Shown here: one piece after another, positions 1-9,354 of the stretch | Layout: every line of letters begins with the position of its first letter | Position numbering within the stretch: position 1 is the stretch's first letter | Origin: Pseudomicrostroma phylloplanum | Taxonomy: Eukaryota > Basidiomycota > Exobasidiomycetes > Microstromatales | DNA length: 64,000 bases | Assembly (NCBI GenBank): GCA_039545275.1 | Contig: BCHS01000012.1 | Coordinates: 558,001-622,000 of the forward strand | Direction: 5' to 3' | The notes under the pieces: generated by a model | What the model saw: only the letters and a program-made list of their open reading frames with translations | What the model was told of the DNA's origin: nothing | Databases searched by the model: none | Program-made: the position numbers and the translations under genes

Positions 1-533
1 GACTGCCAGTAGCTCTCCAAAGACCTGGCTGATCTCCGGAGATGTGATAAAGTCTCCCCTCGCGCCGAGTACATCCCTTCCATTGTCTTCTGCATTGGCA
101 GAGGCATAGTAGCCTTGCGAAGGGTCGAGGAGGGCTGTGCGCATGAAGGTGGCTACGGAGATGGGCCCGGAAGCCTGACATGCGGAGAAGAGGAAGCAGA
201 GCGTGTAAGTTAGATTGGCGCCTTGCAACAGAGTGACCTCGCAGAGCTGCTCACCTTGATCGAGTCAGCAATGAGGTCCGCGAGCGTCTTGCGAAGCTTG
301 TCAGAGCCTTGGTCAGGGAGAGTGCTGGCGGCAGACGGTCCTGCGGGACTGACATTGCGGGAGGCGGTAGCTGTGGAGAAGGACCGGTGACAGAGAGAAG
401 GGCCGCTACTGCTCTGAGGCGGGGTGTACGCCGTTGTCCTTGGTGGTGCTGCTATCCGTGAGGGTCCAGCAGCAGCGACGTGAAGTGACTGCCGTAGAGC
501 TGTACCAGCTGTACGAGGTGTTCTGGCCGCCAT
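1..533 (-). CDS. NDUFAF7: NDUFAF7/MidA-type mitochondrial methyltransferase, 5' part only
   Basis: The first exon (533 to 255) starts with a Ser/Ala/Arg-rich, acid-poor presequence typical of mitochondrial import and ends in DLIADSIK. A GTGAGC..CAG intron (254 to 175) follows, and exon 2 continues in frame with GPISVATFMRTALLDP, SQGYY and GDFITSPEISQVFGEL, then leaves the window at base 1. These blocks are the N-terminal signature of the NDUFAF7/MidA family. Family members bind S-adenosylmethionine and dimethylate an arginine of the NDUFS2 subunit during respiratory complex I assembly in the matrix. The SAM-binding core and C terminus lie outside the window, so activity cannot be judged. The gene is divergent from CK2 beta, with about 480 bp between the starts. 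Confidence 0.88.
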
Positions 534-1014
534 GATTGAAGGGGTGTGCTGTAGAGTGGAGAGGTGTGGGCTCGGCTGAAGCGGAGGGAAGCGGATCTTC
601 CTAATATGCGGTATGCCCTGCGTGTGTGTGTGCGTGTGCTTGTGCGTGTGCTTGTGCGTGTGTGCCGGTGCGTGGCTTCTGCCTTGATTGAACTTTTGCG
701 CCGAGGTTGGTTGCCTTGTGCGTGTGTGGTGTGCGTGTGTGGTGCGCCTGCAAGTCTATCCGTCCTTGCCATACCCGATCACCTTGTCCTCTCCTCTCTC
801 TCGCCATCGCAACACTGCTACTCTCACATCACCAGTTGCAGCCCCAACAAAGCCAGCAGTCTTGTCACCTCCAGACGAGCTACAAAAGCCGCGCCTGACC
901 GCGACCCCTTAGGCCAGCAAAGACACGACGACGAGGTCCTGCATCCCGAGCTGCTAGTCTGCCTCATACCTTCACAAGATACCCAGCGACTCATCCTACA
1001 GTCCCTCCATCGCC
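534..1014. promoter_or_regulatory. Shared divergent promoter of NDUFAF7 and CK2 beta
   Basis: This 481-bp gap separates two divergent start codons and should hold both promoters and 5' UTRs. Its visible feature is a TG-rich tract (about 617-745). Open frames here lack an ATG context and are built from the repeat, so no gene is called. Confidence 0.5.
617..745. repeat. TG/TGCG-rich imperfect microsatellite
   Basis: Alternating TG and GCGTG units run through 617-675 and recur at about 715-745 in the NDUFAF7/CKB intergenic region. Similar TG or CA tracts sit in promoter or flanking regions near 30603, 55552 and 61390. Confidence 0.8.
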
Positions 1015-2656
1015 ATGCCTGAATCACCATCCTCATCGTCCAACTCAGCCGCAAGGGCCGACTCTTCTCTAGCACCTCCAAATAGCACCGCAACACCCGC
1101 CGCATCTGAAGTCGTAAAGAGGATAAGGGCCGCTGAGCAGCAGGAGAGGCTAGAGCAACAAGCGCGAGAAGGAGGACATGATCCCGACCTTGGGATTCAG
1201 TCGGGAGACAATCAGCAGATCGATGATCAGGAAGAGGACGATATGGCTCATCTGCAGAACCTCAGGAGGGCGGTAGAGGGAGAAGAGCAGGACGAAGATG
1301 AAGAAGAAGAAGAGGACGAGTTTGACGATGGAGGGGGAGAGATGATCGGAGAAGACATGTATGGTGAGTCAAGCGAGAGAGAGCAAGGCAACTCCAGCTA
1401 CAGACAATTCTAACGTCTACCCCCTCACACAAATCACAGAGTCTGACTCAATCTCGGACTCTGGCACAGAGTCCCTGACCTGGATCTCTTGGTTCTGCTC
1501 CCTACCCGGCCACGAATACTTTGCAGAGGTATCAGAGGACTTCATCGAGGACGACTTTAACCTCACAGGACTCAATGCCCTCGTGCCCTTCTACAAAGAG
1601 GCACTGGAGATGATTTTGGATGTAGAGCCTCAGGAGGATAGCCTGAAGATTCCGGATGTTAGCATCGTGGAGAGCAGCGCGGAGCTGCTGTATGGATTGA
1701 TCCACCAGAGGTACATCTTGACAAAACAGGGACTACAGCAGATGGTGAGTTCGCAGCAAGGACAGGACCGACCAGAGACCGTATACTCACCAACGTTTCC
1801 TCTACTTCCTGCAACTCCACAGGTGGAAAAGTATGATGCAGGGCACTTTGGCTACTGCCCCCGTGTCTTCTGCCACTCTCACCCCGTGCTACCATGTGGT
1901 AGATCCGATCTTCCAGGACTCGACACTGTCAAGCTCTTCTGTGCCAACTGCATCGACTGCTACGCTCCCCCCTCTTCCCGCTTTCACGGCGTAGACGGCG
2001 CCTTCTTCGGCACGACCTTCCCTCACCTCCTCTTCCAATGCTACAGGGAGATCGCACCTAGCATCATCGCCCCTCCCGGGTCAAACGCCAATTCGCTCAA
2101 CTTGTGGAGCACAAGCGCCAGGGGTGGAGAGACGGAGCAGGTCCAGGGAACCGATGCTGCAAGCAACAACGATGTTGACTTGCAGATGGGCAGCGGAGCC
2201 ACCGTCGCCGAGACATCCACATCCACCTCAGCCGAGCAGCAACCCTCTTCCTCAAACGCCTACGGCCACCACTCTTCATCCTCCTCTCTTCAGTCCTCAG
2301 CACTCAACTCCTCCCTCACAGGTCAAAAAGAGCCCTCTGCCCGTCTCTACACCCCACGCATCTACGGGTTCCGCGTCTCTGAACTGGCCAAGAGTGGTCC
2401 ACGCATGAGATGGTTGAGGATGAGACCGGAGAATTGGCAACAGCTCAAAGAGGGGGTTTTACCTAGGGGTGGAGGAGCACCCGAGAGGAGCGGGACGGGG
2501 GCGGTCAATGTTGGGACTACTAGTGGGAGCGGGAGTGCGGGGAGTGGGATGGGGGTGGGAGAGGGGGATGAGGGGAGGGCGAGCTTGGCGGCTGGAACGG
2601 GAGCGGGGGGTAACAGGACGCAGTTGGGGAGGCCGATTGCTGGGAGGAGTGGGTGA
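1015..2656 (+). CDS. CKB1: Casein kinase 2 regulatory subunit beta
   Basis: Three exons (1015-1363, 1440-1744, 1823-2656) give about 495 residues. The conserved core starts at the SWISWF-like motif (TWISWFC) and runs through DEDFI/NLTGLN-like blocks and LYGLIHQRYILT. The zinc module has CPRVFC and CANC, and FPHLLFQ and RLYTPRIYGF follow. This is the regulatory subunit that dimerises through the zinc module and holds two CK2 catalytic subunits. Intron 2 is 78 nt with no stop, so it can be mistaken for coding sequence; splicing restores the QM-VEKYDAGHFGYCPR junction of the family. The protein is about twice the usual length, because of an acidic N-terminal extension of about 115 residues, a Ser/Thr-rich insert between FPHLLF and RLYTPR, and a Gly-rich tail. 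Introns are inferred from splice signals and homology. Confidence 0.95.
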
Positions 2657-2941
2657 AGGGGAGGCGTAGTAGAAGTAGGAAGGAGAGGAGTGGAATTCGG
2701 CCATTCACGTCACCACTCGTCCCAATGGCCATAGACATCCGCCAGATCATTGCATCTTTCCCCTTTTTTGTTGTTTGTTGTTGCTTTTCCCTCGCTTGGG
2801 GTTTCAATCGATATCCATCCCGAGTCTACTCCCCGCCTCGGTCATTGAAATTGGTATTTGTTCTGATTGCTTGGAGTGACTACTCAGAGCACACACATCA
2901 CTTCATGAAGAGGGGTATCTTGCATCATCGGCTGCGCTTCA

Positions 2942-4200
2942 CTACTTCTCCCCTCCACCCTGTCCCGCCACCTCCTCGATTTTAGCTGCGCCATTGGCGC
3001 CATTCGCACCTTCGTCCTCCCCACCGAAAGACTTGCCCTTGAGGAATCCCTGCATCTGCTTCTTCTGCTTGGCCAGCTTGGCCTCTTCGAGCTTGACTAG
3101 GTCGCTTGCTAGGGCTCGGATGCTCGAGTCTGTAAGGGTGAGGGGGTAAGGGGCGAGAGTAAGGGCAGAGGGGCGGAGAGAACAAAGAGTGTCTTATGTC
3201 AGGCTCTGCTCTACTCATTCGAAACGCTCAGCTCAGCCACTCCGGACGTACCTCCAGGTGCAAGCTCCATGGCCCTGTCGAGATCCCTTGCTGCCTTCTT
3301 CTCGTCCCCAAGCTCCTTGTAGGCCTTTGCGCGGCGGTAGAGGGCCTTTACATTCTTCTCGTCCAGCGCCAGGACTTTGCCCGCGGCGTAGATGACTTTT
3401 TCGTACTTTTTCTGCGGGGAAGGGAGATGAGGTTGAGAGAGAATAGGTAGAAGGGTCAATAGCTGAAGAGGGAAGTGATGCACTTGTGAAGAGCAGGCGA
3501 CAGACTCACGTCTGCGAGGTAGCAGCCTGGAGCGTGGTGTGATGTGGGAGTGGTGATTCGAGTGTCAGCAGCCATGACCCATCTGCCTGCCTTGCCTACA
3601 AGCTCACCCTACTCACTAGCGAGATTGTTTTGAACAGCCATGGTGATACTTTGGGCGTTCTTGTTCTGCTCATCGGTAGACTTGCTGCCGTACTGCGTTG
3701 CGAGGGAGTTGATACCGGCTGAATTGAGAAGAGCCTGAGTCGAGGGTGAATGGTTAAGGAGAGGCATGATAGTCTGCTATCAGCATACACGCAGCGACCT
3801 CCGCTGCAATAGTCTCTCGACTCACATGGTGCCACTTGGTCATCGCTCCCAGTCTGTCTCCCTTTGCAAAGAGGGCGTTCCCTTCCTCCTTGAGCTTCAA
3901 GGCAACACCGATCTGATGTGCGACCCTGTCTTGTGCAGGTGAAGCCGAGGCAGCGCTGCTGACCTCTGTAGTCGCATCGCTCTTCGAGTCCTGCTTGCTC
4001 TTGTCTGTGCCCGTCTGCGAGGTATCGGTGGTGTCTGATCCGGGATGAGGACGAGGATCTTCGCTGCCTACAGTGGCCGCGGTGGAGAAGGTCTCGTCTG
4101 CGATGGAGGTGGCATTGGACGAGGATGGGGGCAGTGAAGCGCCAGCCTCACGCTTGGTGGACGAGACTGCACTGGGAGCGGACTGCACGGCTTCGCTCAT
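2942..4200 (-). CDS. TPR-repeat co-chaperone-like protein
   Basis: Five exons are inferred: 4200-3826, 3734-3617, 3526-3510, 3411-3252 and 3129-2942, giving about 285 residues. The N-terminal third is Ser/Thr-rich and disordered. The rest holds TPR helices: LKEEGNALFAKGD, then AVQNNLASCYLADKKYEKV, then NVKALYRRAKAYKELGD and a charged C-terminal helix. This order resembles the TPR part of FKBP8/TTC-type Hsp90/Hsp70 co-chaperones, but no isomerase domain is present. The exact family is not settled. The third exon is only 17 nt, and without it the TPR helix is broken. The gene is convergent with CK2 beta (285 bp apart) and divergent from the SDR gene. Confidence 0.8.
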
Positions 4201-4580
4201 CGTCGTCGTCTTGTTGAGTGACGAGAATTGCGGCGCTGCACTTGTCGAGGTGAGTACTGCGCTCGATTGCTACCACGGATCGAGGAAATGAGTATTGCTC
4301 TGTACGTCCTGCGTAGTTTGGAAGTCCGCGCCGACGGAAAGAGACACGTGGACGACGCGTGTGGCTTTGCTCCCACGACTGGAACCTCCACCCCGCGATT
4401 GCCCACATTGGAGCATCTGAGCTCATTCCTAGTCAAGACGCTGAGCACTGAGCACGACTGAGCAACTTGGAAGGAGACGATGATCAGCGACAGCAGCAGC
4501 AGCATACCACCACCCATCGCAGCATCCTGATCCGCAGTGCTCCCTCTCTCCACCACGGCATACTCGACGACTCGCCCACG
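4201..4580. promoter_or_regulatory. Divergent promoter of the TPR and SDR genes
   Basis: The 380-bp gap between two divergent start codons carries a short CAG/CAGCAG-rich stretch near 4490-4505. The upstream open reading extension in the SDR frame starts without ATG and is taken as 5' UTR. No core promoter element stands out. Confidence 0.4.
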
Positions 4581-5594
4581 ATGTCCAGCTATATCGCCTC
4601 CTTCGTCAGATCTTTTGGCAACTTTGTATACTCGCAGCGCTTCGTCACACCTGCCTCACCAACGCAGTCCTTTAGCGGCCAGACTGTCATCGTCACTGGA
4701 GGCAACAATGGACTAGGCAAGGAGGCCGCTCGTCACATCACCCAACTCGGCGCGAGCAAGGTCATCATAGCTGCGCGCAACCTTCAAAAGGGACACGAGG
4801 CCCGTGAAGACTTTCTCAAGACCACGGGCAGGGATGGCGCCGTGATAGAAGTGTGGGAGCTTGACCTCTCGTCCTATGACTCTGTCAAGGCCTTTGCCGA
4901 GCGCGCTTCTTCCCTGGAGCGTCTTGACGTCCTGCTGGCCAATGCTGGCATGCAGACTTCTCGCTATTCCACAGCCGAGGGGCACGAGCGCACCATCACC
5001 GTAAATGTCATCAGCACCTTTCTCCTCGCTCTCCTCCTCCTCCCCAAGCTCAAGGAGTCAGCCTCTCGCTTCAACATTGAGCCGCGCCTGACCATAGTGT
5101 CAAGCGAGGTGCATTCTTGGGTCAACCCGGCCGCCTTCCCAAAGACGAACATCTTCCCCAGCCTCGACTCGGAGACGCTCCCCCTGAACCGCTACTTTGT
5201 CAGTAAGCTCCTCGAGATCCTCATCGTCCGTGAGATCGCCCCTTCTCTCCGCGACTCGCCAGTCATCTTGAACGTACTCAACCCAGGGCTATGCTACTCG
5301 GGTTTTGCAGCGCAGGACGGGGGCGGCATGATCAAGGATGCAGGCATCGCAGTCTTCATGCTCGTCATGGGCGCTCGTACCACAGAGGTCGGCAGTCGGA
5401 CACTAGTGGCTGCTGCTGCTGCGGGGAGGGAGAGTCACGGAAAGTACATGTATGACGGGCTTGTCAATGATGGGTTTGTTAGCCCTTGGGCACAGAGCGA
5501 TGAGGGTGCTCTGGTGGGGAGAAGGACGTGGGAGGAGCTGAGCGCAATACTGGAGAAGATCAGCCCTGGCGTGACCGGCAATCTCAGCTCTTGA
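4581..5594 (+). CDS. Short-chain dehydrogenase/reductase, retinol-dehydrogenase-like
   Basis: A single-exon gene of about 337 residues from the ATG at 4581 (MSSYIASFVRSFG). The Rossmann nucleotide-binding motif is TGGNNGLG. The structural NAG motif follows (LANAGM), then the catalytic Ser in TIVSSEVHSW and the YxxxK pair in NRYFVSK. This layout is the RDH/WWOX-like group of NAD(P)-dependent short-chain dehydrogenases. The substrate cannot be told from sequence. A hydrophobic stretch (FLLALLLLPKL) lies in the usual helix and is not a membrane anchor. The open frame extends upstream to about 4467, but no ATG supports that start. Confidence 0.88.
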   Translation: MSSYIASFVRSFGNFVYSQRFVTPASPTQSFSGQTVIVTGGNNGLGKEAARHITQLGASKVIIAARNLQKGHEAREDFLKTTGRDGAVIEVWELDLSSYDSVKAFAERASSLERLDVLLANAGMQTSRYSTAEGHERTITVNVISTFLLALLLLPKLKESASRFNIEPRLTIVSSEVHSWVNPAAFPKTNIFPSLDSETLPLNRYFVSKLLEILIVREIAPSLRDSPVILNVLNPGLCYSGFAAQDGGGMIKDAGIAVFMLVMGARTTEVGSRTLVAAAAAGRESHGKYMYDGLVNDGFVSPWAQSDEGALVGRRTWEELSAILEKISPGVTGNLSS

Positions 5595-6441
5595 GAAGAG
5601 GGCAAGGCAGCGATGACGAGCTCGGGACATGTCCGACTTCAGCAATCGGGAATGTCCGCACCTCAATCTGATACTCTTTGCAACAGCAAATGACGAGCAC
5701 AAGAGAGGTTCGCTGGGAGACGGGAAACATTGCGCACCTGTCACTGACACGTTGAGATTGCTGTTGAAGAGTACGCGCCCGGGTCAGAGCAAAAGGCATC
5801 GGAGCAAACGAGCTCCGCTTCTTGATAGCGGTCGCAAGTGGTTTACTAGTAGCTGCCGGGCTAGTGAGCAACGGGTCTGTCGACAGTGCTGGGACGCAAA
5901 AGCAATCAAGTGCGAGTGCGAGCAAAAGAAGCGTCGTGTGACAGCATTTTTCCGTCACCTGTCAATAGTCAGAACTTGGCCTAGGGCCGAGAGGGACTGC
6001 ACTGCATACCGCAAGACAAGACCTCGGCTTTGCTCCAAGACTCTCCGGAATACAGTACTGGTGACAAGCAAATCTTTGTGCAAGCATTGCGTCCAGACAT
6101 ACAAGCAAGCAGGAGAGAAGAGCCACTCTATAAGAGCAGGTCTTTTGCCACCCACGAGCCTCCGTCTTGTCTCCTCAGCAGTGCTCAATATCTTTTCCCT
6201 CCCGTCACCCCCCGCTCCGACTCATCTTCGCGTACCATAGCGGACTCTCGAGAGCGCGCTCGCTTCATAAGACTGGTTCTTACTCCTGAAGCGACTCAGA
6301 CCATCGCCACCTCATCGGGAACGCTTCGCTACTATCTGAAGGCACATCAGCTTGAAGGTAGGCAGAGAAGTAATAAGCTCACCTCCATTAGCTGCTCTAA
6401 CTCCCTCCCTTTTCAGCAGCACTCACTTAAAAAATCGCAAG
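5595..6441 (+). promoter_or_regulatory. Upstream region of the secreted cysteine-pair polyprotein, with TATA box and 5' UTR intron
   Basis: The 847-bp gap has a TATAAG box at 6129-6134. A likely 5' UTR intron lies at about 6358-6416: a GTAGGC donor, a CTAAC branch point near 6398 and a TTTCAG acceptor, ending 25 bp before the ATG at 6442. Open frames of up to 203 codons cross this stretch but show no start context, domain or codon pattern, so they are not called. Confidence 0.5.
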
Positions 6442-8865
6442 ATGCAACCAGCAACTACAGCGGTCCTCGTGGCATGGATTGCCATGCTGCAGCTCGCAGT
6501 CGCCATACCCCTAGCCAACCTCGGCACGGTCCGCAGTGGTGAAGGCTCCGCTACACGAGCTGGTAATCCACATCCCGGCGTCATTCATTCGACCGAGCAG
6601 TACGCTCCTCGCGACGTGTCCCAAGGCGCAGTTACACTGTATGAGCCAATGCCTGTCCGCTCTCTCCAGGCAGACGAGGGCACGATCGAGGCAAGGTTCA
6701 CACTAGCGCATGACGGCGAGCACTGGGTGGTCGTACCTCCCATTGCGCGACGCACCGACTCTGATTCTACCCGATACGAACAAGTCGGCCGAGACCTCGT
6801 CTCAGGCGAAGAGGACTTGGCCTTGCGAGATGTTGCGCGCTCCGAGAATGTAGCTCTGGTGGGCAGGGCCTTCTCGAAGCTCCAGTGCTTCACTGCTATC
6901 ATGACCCTCAGCTGGGGCAACGACGATGGGTGCTCCAAGCATCCCAAGAAGGCCACCAAACTCAAGATCTCCGAAGTGAGCACCAAGCGAGACGTACCAG
7001 AATCAGAGTCAAAGCCACAGCTAGAAGAGCGAGCTCTGGTCGAACAGCCAAAAGAAGAGACTGGACTGGTGCCGATCTTGAAGCGTGGCTACTCGAATCT
7101 GGCGTGCTTCACTTGGGTCATGACGCTCAGCTTGGGTAATGATGCTGGCTGCTCTAAGCACGCCAAGAAGGCGACAAAGCTCAAGATCTCCGAAGTCAGC
7201 ACCAAGCGGGATTTACTGGGTCTGCCTCAAGATGACACTGACTTGGCCACTAGAAGGGCTGTGATGCCCGAAGACAATGTGAGCTTGCTTGGTGGGCGGA
7301 CAGATTGAGTCTTGCGGTTTGTTGCAATCAGGGTCCACTGACACGGAGACTGATTCCCAGCTGACCGGTGAGCTCGGTGGACACTCCGAGGCCCTCGATG
7401 AGCGAGATGCTCCTGCAGGATTAGAAAAGGTGAGTGCCAACCAAAATCAGACAAATCGAAACGACCATGTGCGCAGGGACACTGAGGCGTGGGAGCTGCA
7501 TCAGTATGGGGTGCGTTCAACGGACGCAGGGAGCAAGGCGGCGCAGGAGCGCAGCGACCTATGGGCTGGACTTGAAAGGACCGCCAAGTGCATCCAGGCC
7601 ATCTCGTCTCTATTCCTCTGGAAGCCATATCGCGATGGTTGTGTATATAACAAGCCCTTCTACAAGCGGGAGATTGAGCGATCACCACTGGTGAGTTTCT
7701 TGATAGCAAGAATGGGCCGACCTGAGTTCAGACCTTATTGGTCTCCTGTCCGCCCTCAACAACAGGCTCAAAGACCATACCAAGAGCGACTTGTTCACAG
7801 CAACAGTCCTGCAGTCAACTTTGCCCGCCACGAGGACGTCGTCAAGCGCAACGCCCCTGCGGCTCCCAGGGTAGGTCTTGTTGAGGAGCCAAACCTCGAA
7901 AAGAGACGTTCCGTCGTCGATTGGTTGAATAAAGGCGCCAACTGCCTCTTGGCTTATGGACTTACTTTTGGGGTCGTGCCCATCTACAACGAGGGCTGCA
8001 AGAGGACTAAAAGGGACCTCGCCGCAGTGCAGGTGAGCAGCAGGGCGAGCACCTTTCCGATGGTTGTCCTGTAGCACACAAGTGCAAATGTAACGCCAAG
8101 CGTGACCTCACCAGCGTTGCGATGAGAGGAAAGCTTCGCCGGGGAGACGCACGTAGCACTTTCAGAGCTCGCCAGAGGCGTAAACTCACGCCCTCCTCTC
8201 CGTCACTGTCCCATCAGGAGGTACGGCGCAACATCGAGGACCAAGAGGAATTCTCAAGATCCCTGGTAAGTTGGGTCACAAAAGCAGAAAGCGGCTACGG
8301 GCGAGATGCCGTCGAGAAGTGAAGTTTTATGCTGGGTCATGGAACGTGATCGAGTGCGCTGGCAGAGCATTGTTTCGCCAAAGACTCCAGTCGCGAGAGT
8401 CAGTTCAATACTAACAATATGTGCCGAAGGGATACTATGCTGACAGACCCTCTCGCCAATCTTCCTGTCTGGTCTTGAGCAGACTGCACAGATTCAGAAG
8501 CGAAGCTCCCCGGACGCCGCACCTCTCTTCCACTTCGGTCAAGAGAAAGCTATTGTTGAGCGACGCAACGACATTGAGGTGGTGAGTGGGAAGCACTGTT
8601 CCGTTCCTCAGCGGCCGGCCATGGTCCCTGTCGAGCTTCATCTCGGCAGAGCCATTGGCGTGAATACCAAGAGGTTTCGACATGCTGACCTCCCTTCGAC
8701 TCTTCTCCTTAGTGGAACCGAAAGCGAGGAGTCGCGGGCTGCGTCATGTTCATCACGACGATGATGGGCGACTGGAACAGCTGTCGCTCGAGAAGTGCCC
8801 GCCGCAAGAAGGCATTCAAGAGGCCCTTCAAGAAGGCATACGACCATATCAAGTATCTCTACTGA
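6442..8865 (+). CDS. Secreted multi-module cysteine-pair polyprotein with dibasic sites
   Basis: The start at 6442 gives a clear signal peptide (MQPATTAVLVAWIAMLQLAVA, cleaved near AIP). Proposed exons are 6442-7278, 7361-7429, 7505-7690, 7766-8032, 8218-8265 (uncertain), 8447-8581 and 8713-8865. All have lengths divisible by three, giving about 560 residues. Five modules each hold a cysteine pair around a hydrophobic stretch (C-x14-C twice, then x16, x17 and x13), followed by a basic tail. The first two are near duplicates (FSKLQCF..GCSKH and YSNLACF..GCSKH) ending in STKRD. KR or RR pairs at STKR, ILKR, VVKR, TKR and QKR fit Kex2-type processing. No known domain is recognised. It resembles Kex2-processed repeat proteins in layout only. 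The exons between 8033 and 8446 are the weakest part. Confidence 0.62.
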
Positions 8866-9354
8866 AGAGAGGGTGCAGATTCGATCCAAGGAGACGGACC
8901 GGACTCAGTCAAGCTCATCAAGTGGAACGCGAGACACTTGGCGGTCAGACGTGGGGAAGGGCAAGTGGTGCGGAGAGAACAGTGCCTGAAATACTGACGG
9001 CAGCACTGCTTCGCAAAGATTGCTAATATCTATCCAGCCTGGGCAGGCCGACGTACTGACCTTTGCTCTCCACACTCTGAACATCTTTTCTCTATTTGCA
9101 GATTTCCTTCAAGACTCTTCAAGACTGACAAGCTTTTTATTAGCGAACCCCACCGCTTTGCGTCACTCTAAATCATGTCGCAGTTGTTCCCTCTACTTCC
9201 TTCAAATACATGCCATTCCGCTATGTCGATGTTGCGCGCCCAGGCCGAAGAAGGAGCCAAGACAATGCCGTTGATGTATAGATTCAGACATTTGGGGGAC
9301 CGCAAAGAAGGCGTTGATCCTGTACATTGCAAGAAACACACCATTGCTAACACA
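8866..9354. other. Intergenic, nothing recognised
   Basis: This convergent 489-bp gap lies between the cysteine-pair polyprotein and UTP10. No further module, RNA gene or repeat is seen. It should hold both 3' UTRs. Confidence 0.5.

Noticed and set aside
564..1022. 152-codon frame over the TG tract
   Set aside because: It starts without ATG, is made of Val/Arg/Cys repeats from TGCG units and lies in the NDUFAF7/CKB promoter.
5629..6240. 203-codon frame upstream of the cysteine-pair gene
   Set aside because: No domain or start context; overlaps the TATA box and the likely 5' UTR.
6442..8865. RiPP (dikaritin-type) precursor
   Set aside because: Modules are not near-identical cores and no UstY-type DUF3328 or other tailoring gene lies nearby.
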